DNA from: Rhodoluna sp.
GTDB lineage: Bacteria > Actinomycetota > Actinomycetes > Actinomycetales > Microbacteriaceae
Length of the DNA: 11,946 nucleotides
Direction of reading: 5' to 3'
NCBI GenBank assembly: GCA_026393335.1
Contig: JAPLAJ010000014.1
Location: 1-11,946, forward strand
Made by a program: the position numbers and the translations under genes. Positions within the stretch are counted from its first letter, which is position 1, and each line of letters opens with the position of its first letter. Under the pieces are notes generated by a model. The model did not search any database. It was not told the origin of the DNA and worked only from the letters and a program-made list of their open reading frames with translations. Below, in pieces: positions 1-6,828 of the stretch.

Positions 1-80
1 AGAATAAGAACTCGTCCAGTGTCGACGTTCTGAACAATCGCTGGAATCATCTCGTGCTTATCAAAATCGGGTTTTAACAT
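1..80 (-). CDS. hisI: HisI, phosphoribosyl-AMP cyclohydrolase (5' end only)
   Basis: This is the N-terminal 26 codons of a gene that runs off the left edge of the window. The ATG lies at 80-78 and the translation begins MLKPDFDKHEMIPAIVQNVD, followed by TGRVLI. The PAIVQ-x3-TG-x-VL pattern is the conserved N-terminal strand of HisI, which opens the adenine ring of phosphoribosyl-AMP in the third step of histidine synthesis. The metal- and substrate-binding residues lie outside the window. The start is three bases after the hisF stop, so it is the next gene of the same his block. No Shine-Dalgarno site is visible, but a TAGACT box lies 7 bases upstream (88-93). Whether the gene is a lone cyclohydrolase or a HisI-HisE fusion cannot be seen here, although a separate hisE at 1695-1958 argues against a fusion. 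Confidence 0.88.
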   Translation of the reverse strand, partial: MLKPDFDKHEMIPAIVQNVDTGRVLI

Positions 81-83
81 TGG

Positions 84-848
84 CTACAGTCTAACTTTCA
101 CACCCTGGTTATGCAGGGCTGTCTTAACCTCAGCAATAGTAAGGACTCCAGAGTGAAACACTGAGGCCGCTAGAACTGCATTAGCACCTGCTTGAACGGC
201 AGGTAAGAAGTCTTGAGCAGTGCCAGCTCCGCCACTGGCTATAAGTGGCAATGTGCTGGCTGCACGGACAGCCTGAATCAGCTTGGTATTGAAACCTGCC
301 TTGGTTCCATCGGCATCCACGCTATTGATCAGCAACTCGCCAATACCTCGGTGTTGATTTGCTCTAACCCAGGCGATGGCATCTGTATCAGTTTGTCTAG
401 TGCCACCGTGAGTGGTTAGCAGATAACCCGAAGGACTGCTTTGACTCTCAATGATATCTAGGGACACGACGACTATTTGATCGCCATACTTTCCAGAAAT
501 CTCATCGATTAGACCAGGGTTGGAAACTGCAGCAGAGCCGATGCTTACTTTGTCAGCTCCAGCATCTAAGTAGCTGGCAACATCCTCGAGCTTAGAAATA
601 CCGCCACCTACCGTCAGTGGAATAAAGATACTTGCAGCTGTTCTCTTGATCACATCAAGCATTGCTTGACGACCTTCAAGACTTGCCGAGACATCTAAGA
701 AAGTAATTTCATCCGCGCCTGCTTCGTAATAACTGGTTGCTAGTTCAACTGGATCTCCGATGTCCGCAAGGCCCTTGAACTGAACACCCTTTACGACTCT
801 CCCATCCTTAACGTCGAGACAGGGAATAATGCGAATAGAAAGTGTCAT
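84..848 (-). CDS. hisF: HisF, imidazole glycerol phosphate synthase cyclase subunit
   Basis: A 254-residue (beta-alpha)8 barrel of normal family length. With glutaminase HisH it converts PRFAR and ammonia into imidazole glycerol phosphate and AICAR, in the cytoplasm. The start MTLSIRIIPCLDV (ATG 848-846) is one base after the hisG stop; an upstream in-frame codon would add 17 residues inside hisG and is rejected. The two catalytic aspartates are present: Asp12 in IPCLDVKDG and Asp131 in VVVSLDI. Phosphate-binding glycine turns are TVGGGIS (79-85) and ASGGAG (204-209), and the (N/T)S-x-D-x-DGT motif is at 175-182. An oddity lies in the segment after THGG (146-149): it reads TRQTDTDA where most homologues have an R-x-x-TG-x-DA pattern, so a usually conserved Gly is Asp154. 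hisH is not in the window. Identity is certain; only the effect of the substitution is open. Confidence 0.97.
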   Translation of the reverse strand: MTLSIRIIPCLDVKDGRVVKGVQFKGLADIGDPVELATSYYEAGADEITFLDVSASLEGRQAMLDVIKRTAASIFIPLTVGGGISKLEDVASYLDAGADKVSIGSAAVSNPGLIDEISGKYGDQIVVVSLDIIESQSSPSGYLLTTHGGTRQTDTDAIAWVRANQHRGIGELLINSVDADGTKAGFNTKLIQAVRAASTLPLIASGGAGTAQDFLPAVQAGANAVLAASVFHSGVLTIAEVKTALHNQGVKVRL

Positions 849-849
849 C

Positions 850-1695
850 TTAGATTCGTGCAGCGTGAATGGCACTAACAAGAATCGCTCTTGCCCCAAG
901 TTCGTAAAGCTCGTCCATCTTCAAGTTAGTTTCACTGCTGAGGACAAGCGCTCTGACAGCAACCCAGTTTGGATCTTTAGTAGGAGAAATGGTTGGTGAC
1001 TCAATTCCAGGAGTAATTGCTGATGCTTTCTCTACCAGTGCTGTTGGACAGTCATAGTCGAAGATCACGTATTCGCGAGCAACAATCACACCGTTGAGTC
1101 TGCGAAGTAGTGCTGCATGCTTATCTGAACTAGAAGAATTAGCAATTAGATAAGCAGAAGATTCGAGAATCACTTGACCAAATGGTTCCAAACCTGCTTG
1201 TCTAAGGGTGTTGCCGGTTGAAACAACATCCGCAATCAGATCTGCTACCCCTAAACTAACTGCAGTTTCAACTGCACCATCAAGTGCGATTACCTCAGCT
1301 TTGATTCCTTTTTCCGATAAGTAGTCCTCGACAATGTTCTTGTATGCAGTCGCGACTCTCTTCCCATTGATTTGCTCAATGGATTGAAACTCTCCAATAA
1401 CACCTGCAAAAGTGAAAGTAGATTGACCGAAGTTCAAGTCAGCTACTCGAACTGCCTTAGATCTGCTATCCATAAGCAGGTCCAAGCCTGTGATTCCAAT
1501 GTCTAGAGCACCTGTGCCAACATAAGTGGCTATGTCTCTTGGTCTTAGGTAGAAAAATTCGATGTTGTTTCGAGTATCTACTACGCGTAGTGTTTTTGTG
1601 TCCTTGCGAACGGCATAGCCAGCTTCAGCCAACATCGCCGTGGCAAAGTCAGCAAGAATGCCCTTATTAGGCACAGCAACTCTAAGCATGTTCAT
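850..1695 (-). CDS. hisG: HisG, ATP phosphoribosyltransferase (long form)
   Basis: A 281-residue enzyme that joins ATP and PRPP to give phosphoribosyl-ATP, the committed and feedback-regulated step of histidine synthesis. The length and the C-terminal module (about 205-281, with W234 in DPNWVAV and the closing GARAILVSAIHAARI) mark the long, hexameric, histidine-inhibited HisG_L type, which needs no HisZ. Catalytic-domain motifs are TYVGTGALDIGITG (57-70) and the PRPP-binding stretch around ADLIADVVSTGNTL (151-164). The ATG at 1695-1693 overlaps the hisE TAA stop by one base (TAATG). A second ATG two codons later also fits, but an AGGAG box at 1704-1708 is spaced 8 bases from the first ATG and favours it. 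This is one of the few clear Shine-Dalgarno sites in the window. It is translationally coupled to hisE, and the likely regulation seen here is allosteric feedback rather than a local operator. Confidence 0.97.
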   Translation of the reverse strand: MNMLRVAVPNKGILADFATAMLAEAGYAVRKDTKTLRVVDTRNNIEFFYLRPRDIATYVGTGALDIGITGLDLLMDSRSKAVRVADLNFGQSTFTFAGVIGEFQSIEQINGKRVATAYKNIVEDYLSEKGIKAEVIALDGAVETAVSLGVADLIADVVSTGNTLRQAGLEPFGQVILESSAYLIANSSSSDKHAALLRRLNGVIVAREYVIFDYDCPTALVEKASAITPGIESPTISPTKDPNWVAVRALVLSSETNLKMDELYELGARAILVSAIHAARI

Positions 1696-1958
1696 TAGTA
1701 ACGCTCCTCAAGATCTTGAATAGTCAAACCCTTTGCCACCATCAAAACTTGTAGGTGATAAATAAGTTGACTTATTTCTAGAGCAAGGTCGTCTTTGGTT
1801 TCATGCTCTGCGGCCATCCAAACTTCTGCGGCTTCTTCAACAATCTTCTTTCCGATGGCATGGACGCCCTGGTCTAACAAGTCCTTAGTGTTTGATGCTA
1901 GGTCTTGCGACTGTGCTTTGAGCTGTAGTTCATTGAAAAGAGATTCGAAGGTCTTCAT
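1695..1958 (-). CDS. hisE: HisE, phosphoribosyl-ATP pyrophosphatase
   Basis: An 87-residue all-helical, MazG-like NTP pyrophosphohydrolase that removes pyrophosphate from phosphoribosyl-ATP, the second step of histidine synthesis. Metal-binding acidic positions are visible in VEEAAEVWMAA (40-50; Glu41, Glu42, Glu45) and in EISQLIYHLQVL (61-72; Glu61). The usual ExxD of the second helix is ExxQ here, a form I recall from other actinobacterial HisE. It stands alone, not fused to HisI. The ATG (1958-1956) comes 24 bases after the rpe stop with no Shine-Dalgarno site, but a TAAAAT box ends exactly 6 bases before it. It may therefore head a leaderless his transcript. The stop overlaps hisG by one base. 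Confidence 0.95.
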   Translation of the reverse strand: MKTFESLFNELQLKAQSQDLASNTKDLLDQGVHAIGKKIVEEAAEVWMAAEHETKDDLALEISQLIYHLQVLMVAKGLTIQDLEERY

Positions 1959-1964
1959 TAAGTT

Positions 1965-1970
1965 ATTTTA
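1965..1970 (-). promoter_or_regulatory. Putative -10 box of a leaderless hisE promoter
   Basis: On the minus strand TAAAAT occupies 1970-1965 in the 24-base rpe/hisE gap, followed by AACTTA and then the hisE ATG. A 6-base spacer would place the transcription start on or next to the A of ATG. It fits the TANNNT -10 consensus of actinobacterial housekeeping sigma factors. No good -35 hexamer is seen 16-18 bases upstream. No Shine-Dalgarno site competes. This is inference from spacing and sequence only. Confidence 0.45.
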
Positions 1971-1982
1971 CAGTTGAAACAA

Positions 1983-2648
1983 CTAGTTATGCGAGGCGGC
2001 TTGAGCGGTTTCCCTCAATTGTGTAATCATCCCTTGTCTGTCGGGGCTGCCGAATACTGAACTACCAGCTACGAATGTGTCTGCTCCAGCAGCAGCGGCT
2101 GCGCCAATAGTCGCTAAGTCAATTCCACCATCTACTTGCAACCATGTATCAAGACCCAGAACGCTAATCAATCTTCTAGTATCGGAAATCTTGTCAATGG
2201 ATCCCTGAATAAATGATTGTCCCCCGAACCCTGGTTCAACAGACATGATCAAAACTTGGTCGAAATGAGTTACTAGGTCTTCTAACACAGCTACTGGAGT
2301 GTTTGGCTTAATAGAAACGCCGACCCTGGATCCTGTAGCCCTAACAGCCTTTGAGATTGCTACGGCGTCTTTGCAGGCTTCATAGTGAACTGTTACAGAA
2401 AATACGCCTAGTTCTGCATACTTTACGGCCCAGTGGTCTGGATTTTCAATCATTAGATGAACATCTAGGGGTAACGAAGTTATCTCCTGCATCCGCTTGA
2501 CCACGCCTGAACCGAAGGTCATGTTTGGAACAAAATGGCCATCCATAACGTCCACGTGTATTCCATCTGCCGATGAGATGGTTGCGAAATCTCTTTCAAT
2601 GTTCACGAAATCGGCACTCAGGATGCTTGGCTGGATTCTAATGCTCAT
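1983..2648 (-). CDS. rpe: Rpe, ribulose-phosphate 3-epimerase
   Basis: A 221-residue TIM-barrel enzyme of normal length that interconverts ribulose 5-phosphate and xylulose 5-phosphate in the pentose phosphate pathway. The N-terminus IQPSILSADF is diagnostic. Metal and catalytic residues are in place: His31 and Asp33 in GIHVDVMDG, His64 in DVHLM, and Asp173 in QVDGGI. The phosphate-binding region includes SVEPGFGGQSF (136-146) and the GSSVF turn (195-199). The ATG (2648-2646) is 20 bases after the rsmB stop. The position downstream of fmt-rsmB is the standard actinobacterial one. Upstream is a promoter-like CTGACT/TAGGGT pair whose -10 is 6 bases from the ATG; the same bases include an AGGG that could act as a weak ribosome-binding site. 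In Streptomyces-type genomes riboflavin genes follow at some distance; here hisE follows directly. Confidence 0.97.
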   Translation of the reverse strand: MSIRIQPSILSADFVNIERDFATISSADGIHVDVMDGHFVPNMTFGSGVVKRMQEITSLPLDVHLMIENPDHWAVKYAELGVFSVTVHYEACKDAVAISKAVRATGSRVGVSIKPNTPVAVLEDLVTHFDQVLIMSVEPGFGGQSFIQGSIDKISDTRRLISVLGLDTWLQVDGGIDLATIGAAAAAGADTFVAGSSVFGSPDRQGMITQLRETAQAASHN

Positions 2649-2654
2649 AAATAA

Positions 2655-2683
2655 ACCCTATAACCGCTCTAGTCCTTAGTCAG
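2655..2683 (-). promoter_or_regulatory. Putative rpe promoter (CTGACT - 17 bp - TAGGGT)
   Basis: Reading the minus strand, CTGACT (2683-2678) matches the TTGACA -35 consensus at four positions. A 17-base spacer separates it from TAGGGT (2660-2655), a TANNNT -10, and TTATTT then leads to the rpe ATG. The 6-base -10 to ATG distance predicts a leaderless or nearly leaderless message. The -35 half overlaps the last codons of rsmB. It is the best two-box promoter candidate in the window, but it could be chance, and AGGG within the -10 could instead be a weak Shine-Dalgarno site. Confidence 0.45.
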
Positions 2684-4030
2684 CATGGCCATGAACATGC
2701 AGTCCGTGTTGTCTCGATTTGTATAAAGCTGGACTGTCTTTCTATTTGAAGGCAGTGCCCCACCCATCAGAGATTTGTTGAGGCTGGCTGTCAGATCTAG
2801 CACTTTGAGACCAAGTGTTCGCTGTGCCTTGTCTACAATGGCAACTGTTTCGGACAGATGTGGAGAACAAGTAACATACAAAAGCAAGCCACCAGGTTTT
2901 AGAGCTTTGCTGGCGCTTTCTAGTAACTCAAACTGCAGCTGCGTTAAAGTCTTGAGATCCTCTGAAGATTTACGCCATCTGGCTTCTGGTCGTCTTCTTA
3001 GAGCTCCTAGTCCACTACAAGGCGCATCAACAATAATTCGGTCGTATGAGTTTGGAGACTCGGTTCCAATCTGGCGACCATCTTCTATAGTGACTGAAAC
3101 ATTGTGAAACGGCTTTAGCGCATTAGAAACAAGTTTGGAGCGATGCTCTTGAACCTCATTAGCAACCAATGTTGCACCAGACTTGTCCGCAAGGGCTGCA
3201 AGAAGCGCAGCTTTACCGCCGGGACCTGCGCACATATCAAGCCACTTCTCGCCCCGTTCTTTAGCCTTGAAACCTACAAGAGCAAGAGCTGCAATTTGAG
3301 AACCTTCATCCTGCACTCTTGCGGTTCCAACACGAACCTCTGTTATCTCCCCTGGGTTTCCGGACTCGATAGAGAACCCATAAGGACTAAATCGATTAGG
3401 CATAGCGCCACTAAAGTCAAAGTCAGAAACTTCCGACAAACCAGGCAAAGCAACAAGATTCACAAAAGCTGGATGATTGTTTGTAGCTAGTAGATGTTCT
3501 ATCTCATCGGCTAGCCCATCTGCGGTTAGAGCCTGTGTGAGAGCTCGCACAATCCACTGAGGATGGCTGTATTGAATTGATAAGAATTCAGTCTTTGAAG
3601 TCGCTTTTTGTTCTGCGATGTCTATCCATTGGTCCCAAGTTTTTCCGCTCACTCGGCGAAGTACTCCATTAGCAAAACCAACAGCCTTCTCCCCGACAAC
3701 TGATCGAATCAAGTTAACCGTCTCGTTGATTGCCGCGTGTGGAGGGATTCTCATCTTGAGTAGTTGGTGACTACCCATTCTCAAAGCGTTTAGAACGACA
3801 GCGTCAATCTCTCCAACTGGTCTGGAGCTAACTTCGTTGAGTATGAAATCATAGGTCAACTGCCATCTAATTGTTGAAAATGCTAGCTCATGAGCCAGAG
3901 CAGAGTCCCTAGTGTTTAGTTTTGCCTCTTCAAGAAGGTTTGGCATTACTAGGTTCGCGTAGCTGTCCTCAAAAGTAACTTTGTTTAGAAGATCTAGTGC
4001 AACGCTTCTGGCTGAAATAGGTGTCCTCAT
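2669..4030 (-). CDS. rsmB: RsmB, 16S rRNA (cytosine-967-C5)-methyltransferase
   Basis: A 453-residue SAM-dependent rRNA methyltransferase (Sun/Fmu family). The first 140 residues or so form a NusB-like RNA-binding domain (ARSVALDLL at 7-15, FANGVLRR at 119-126). The catalytic Rossmann domain follows, with SAM motif I LDMCAGPGGK (264-273), motif IV DAPCSGLG (335-342; Cys338) and motif VI VTCSPHLSE (386-394). By family precedent Cys388 is the nucleophile attacking C6 of the cytosine, and Cys338 helps release the product. The RRRPEARW stretch just after motif IV is typical. The ATG overlaps the fmt stop in an ATGA, so the two are translationally coupled, and no separate Shine-Dalgarno site is seen. 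The fmt-rsmB pairing is widespread and supports the name over other NOL1/NOP2/Sun paralogues. Confidence 0.96.
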   Translation of the reverse strand: MRTPISARSVALDLLNKVTFEDSYANLVMPNLLEEAKLNTRDSALAHELAFSTIRWQLTYDFILNEVSSRPVGEIDAVVLNALRMGSHQLLKMRIPPHAAINETVNLIRSVVGEKAVGFANGVLRRVSGKTWDQWIDIAEQKATSKTEFLSIQYSHPQWIVRALTQALTADGLADEIEHLLATNNHPAFVNLVALPGLSEVSDFDFSGAMPNRFSPYGFSIESGNPGEITEVRVGTARVQDEGSQIAALALVGFKAKERGEKWLDMCAGPGGKAALLAALADKSGATLVANEVQEHRSKLVSNALKPFHNVSVTIEDGRQIGTESPNSYDRIIVDAPCSGLGALRRRPEARWRKSSEDLKTLTQLQFELLESASKALKPGGLLLYVTCSPHLSETVAIVDKAQRTLGLKVLDLTASLNKSLMGGALPSNRKTVQLYTNRDNTDCMFMAMLTKD

Positions 4031-4947
4031 TTGAGTGTGACCGCGCCGGTTTGTCCATTAAGCCAATCTCTAGCGCTCATCGCATTTCGGGAAGCAGGCT
4101 GCACTTCAAGTAGTTCCAATGAAGTGCTATTGCCACAGACAACGATGACCTTATCGCTTACTAGTGATACCTCACCTATTTCGCCAACAGAGACGTGGCC
4201 AGCAAGATCCCTAGCCCTCAAGACTCGCATAGGTTCATCGTTGAAAACGCACCAAGACATAGGTTCAGGATTCATCGCCCTAACAAGATTAGAAATTTTC
4301 AACGCTTCAGATGAAAAATTAATCTTCGCTTCTTCTCTTGAAGTCTTAGGAGCTAGAGTGGTGTCTCCAACTTGGTTGGTCAAATCGTGTGAGCTTGCAT
4401 AAATCTTTGGAAGCTCAGCGTTGAGCAAGGTTATCGCCAGTTGTGATAGCCTAGCCAGCAGTTCACCTGCGTTCTCATCTGGTTGTATGAGCGTTGGAAC
4501 AGTTGAAACAATTGGACCAGTATCAAGCCCTGTGTCGATCCTAAAAAGAGTTACACCTGTTTCTATATCACCTTGTTGCAGTGCGCGTTGGACAGGAGCA
4601 GCTCCTCGCCACCTAGGCAATATGCTGAAGTGAACATTGAACCAGCCCCCTGGAATAGAGCGCAGAGCATCCTCACGCAAGATAACGCCATAGGCCACAA
4701 CAATTGCTAAATCAACTTTATTCAAAGCTATTTCGTCAAGAACATGTTGATCCACTTTGTTGGCTTTAATGAGATTTATACCCCGTGCTAAAGCTAACTC
4801 GGCTACAGGAGATGGAGTCAGAACCTTTTTCCTACCTGATGGTGAATCTTCACGAGTTAGAACGGCTACAACTTCATGACCTGATGTCAATAGACCTTCA
4901 AGTACTGTTGCTGCGGATGCAGGTGTACCTGCGAATAGGATTCTCAT
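4027..4947 (-). CDS. fmt: Fmt, methionyl-tRNA formyltransferase
   Basis: A 306-residue enzyme that transfers the formyl group of 10-formyltetrahydrofolate to Met-tRNA(fMet) for translation initiation. The N-terminal formyltransferase domain (about 1-185) starts MRILFAGTP and carries HFSILPRWRGAAPVQ (106-120). The catalytic triad is visible as Asn104, His106 and Asp142 (in GLDTGP). The C-terminal tRNA-binding domain covers roughly 205-306. Length and start are normal. The ATG is 6 bases after the priA stop and has no Shine-Dalgarno site; a TAATCT lies 8 bases upstream, probably by chance because it is part of the priA end. The stop overlaps rsmB by four bases. The peptide deformylase gene def, often next to fmt in bacteria, is not present here. 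Confidence 0.97.
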   Translation of the reverse strand: MRILFAGTPASAATVLEGLLTSGHEVVAVLTREDSPSGRKKVLTPSPVAELALARGINLIKANKVDQHVLDEIALNKVDLAIVVAYGVILREDALRSIPGGWFNVHFSILPRWRGAAPVQRALQQGDIETGVTLFRIDTGLDTGPIVSTVPTLIQPDENAGELLARLSQLAITLLNAELPKIYASSHDLTNQVGDTTLAPKTSREEAKINFSSEALKISNLVRAMNPEPMSWCVFNDEPMRVLRARDLAGHVSVGEIGEVSLVSDKVIVVCGNSTSLELLEVQPASRNAMSARDWLNGQTGAVTLK

Positions 4948-4953
4948 TGATTC

Positions 4954-6828
4954 TTAGATTACTTTGCTGTCATCCATGTTGATGCGATAAACGCGTTCGC
5001 CAGGCTTCTTTGTCTTACTTGACTTGGTAAGTTCCTGAGTTGTTTTACTCAGGAGTTCGGCAATTTCCATGCCGTAACTGTATGGGTAATCCAGTACCAA
5101 GAGATTAGGTTGCTCAACCTTCAGAGTTCTCACTCTGTCTTTCGGCAGCAAACCTTCCAATTGGGATAAGAGCCTGGAGTGATCTGAAGAATTGGAGCTA
5201 GAGACAGATGCGACTCTCGTTTGCGGTGGAAGGGCTAGGTCCACCCGATCTGCATAATCATCTCGGATCGCCCTATAGAAATCTAGAGTTAGCATTCTCT
5301 CCGCTAAGGACTCTCTAAGTCCAACAAAGATAATCTTTGCTGAAGTTTTCGCCAAGGAAATCGCATTTGCCCATTTACCAATGCTTTGCTCTGCAGCTCT
5401 GAGCCTTGGTGCACCGATCATCCTCGACGCATCGGCGATGAGCACTATAGAGTAGCCACCATCAATTTCTGGTTCTGAACCAGGGGTAGCAACAACTAAA
5501 AGTGATTGACCAGACACTTTTGTTAACCGATTCTCACCGTTTGAACGCAATACGGTTGCCTCGGGAAAGCTTCGTTCCATCTGTGAAGCGATAGCCGAAG
5601 CACCAAGCACTGTTGGTCGGGTAGCAGTCTTTCCGCAAATACATGCAGGCAGTTCCATGTTTGCTTTGCAGGAACGACACCTGAACTTGCCTAAGGGGTC
5701 GACCCAGATTGAAGAAGAGCAAATCGAACAGACTCTCTGCTCCTTGCAGGAGATGCAAACAAGAGAGCTTGCCCAACCCGCAGTGGCGATTTGTATAAGA
5801 ACGGAATCGCCAGCTTTGAGAGTATTGCTTGCCAATGCGAAAGAATTCGCGTCTAGCCGGTCGCTTAGATCAGTAACGCTAGCGTGAGGAATATCGCCAA
5901 CGGCTTGCAGTGGAACAAGGTGACCCATGTCAATTAGTCGAATAACTTCTGTTGATGGTGCATGTGAAGCTATTACTATCTTGGATTGTTCAAGTTCTGC
6001 TCTTTGTAATAGAACCTCTCTAGATTGCCAATAAGGCGCAGACTGTTCTATGTGCGACTCATCACCATCGTCCCAAAGCATCAAGAGCCCAAGATTCTTG
6101 GCAGGAGCGAAGCAAGCACTTCGAAGCCCATAATTAATCGCCACATTAGAACAAGCGAGAAGATGGTTCAGATGTCTCTGCGAGCCGGTGTCAGAGCTTG
6201 AGTGGCGATAAGCAATTTGCGAGATGTCTAATTCTGCTAACGCTGCTTCGAATCTTGCTAGTTCAGCAAAGTCTGGTAGCACCACTAGCGAGCTCTTACC
6301 CTGTAGATACTCTTTCAGTGCCGCTAGTGCGAAATCTATTGCCCAGCTCGATCTGTCACTGACATTTCCTAACAGCTTGGGCGTGAAGTAGGTGCGCGGG
6401 TGCTCCTGTAAATGAATAACTAGCCTGTTGTCTTTGACTAAGTCTGTGTGATTTGGAACTTCCTGTGTGCCAGACACAAAATTCTTCTCGACTCTTACAT
6501 ACCTCTTGGGTATCGCTGTTGAGAGTAACTCTCCTACTGTTCCAGCCTGTCTTGCAGCTACTGCTTTACATAGTGCTAGTTGTTGCGGTGTCACAACTGA
6601 GGTTATCGACGCGAGAGAGAGAATAGAGAGAAGTTTCTCACGGGGATTATCTTCTTGATTGATTGCGCAAACAACACCGGTCTTCTCTTTAGCACCAGAT
6701 CCGAAGGGAACATTTACCTGGTAACCCAGCTGTAGTTGGTCTGCGAATTTTGCTGGCACAAGATAATCAAATTCTTTGTCCAACTGTGGCAGAGCGGAAA
6801 TAAAACGAATCTTTGCTACCAGTGGCAT
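4954..6828 (-). CDS. priA: PriA-like replication restart protein, actinobacterial helicase-degenerate type
   Basis: A 624-residue protein with PriA architecture. The N-terminal 3'-DNA-end-binding domain (about 1-110) has EFDYLVP (19-25) and the VPFGSG turn (40-45). A degenerate helicase core follows (about 130-330), then a zinc-binding insertion and a C-terminal helicase-like and terminal domain. The zinc module has eight cysteines in four pairs: 358/361, 367/370, 384/387 and 396/398, the last pair as C-x-C rather than C-x-x-C. No Walker A motif (GxxxxGKT) is present, and the usual DEGH-type Walker B reads LWDDGDESH (251-259). Loss of ATPase motifs is known for actinobacterial PriA, so this is probably a DNA-binding and protein-recruiting restart factor rather than a helicase. 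The ATG overlaps the metK stop (TAATG). Placement between metK and fmt is the standard actinobacterial one. Confidence 0.9.
   Translation of the reverse strand: MPLVAKIRFISALPQLDKEFDYLVPAKFADQLQLGYQVNVPFGSGAKEKTGVVCAINQEDNPREKLLSILSLASITSVVTPQQLALCKAVAARQAGTVGELLSTAIPKRYVRVEKNFVSGTQEVPNHTDLVKDNRLVIHLQEHPRTYFTPKLLGNVSDRSSWAIDFALAALKEYLQGKSSLVVLPDFAELARFEAALAELDISQIAYRHSSSDTGSQRHLNHLLACSNVAINYGLRSACFAPAKNLGLLMLWDDGDESHIEQSAPYWQSREVLLQRAELEQSKIVIASHAPSTEVIRLIDMGHLVPLQAVGDIPHASVTDLSDRLDANSFALASNTLKAGDSVLIQIATAGWASSLVCISCKEQRVCSICSSSIWVDPLGKFRCRSCKANMELPACICGKTATRPTVLGASAIASQMERSFPEATVLRSNGENRLTKVSGQSLLVVATPGSEPEIDGGYSIVLIADASRMIGAPRLRAAEQSIGKWANAISLAKTSAKIIFVGLRESLAERMLTLDFYRAIRDDYADRVDLALPPQTRVASVSSSNSSDHSRLLSQLEGLLPKDRVRTLKVEQPNLLVLDYPYSYGMEIAELLSKTTQELTKSSKTKKPGERVYRINMDDSKVI

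Noticed and set aside
849..899. Longer HisF with 17 extra N-terminal residues
   Set aside because: The extension lies inside the end of hisG and does not resemble the HisF N-terminus; the ATG at 848 gives the canonical start one base after the hisG stop.
3143..3490. 115-codon plus-strand frame with many Cys residues
   Set aside because: It is antisense to the SAM-binding region of rsmB. The cysteines do not form a spaced metal motif and no family is recognised.
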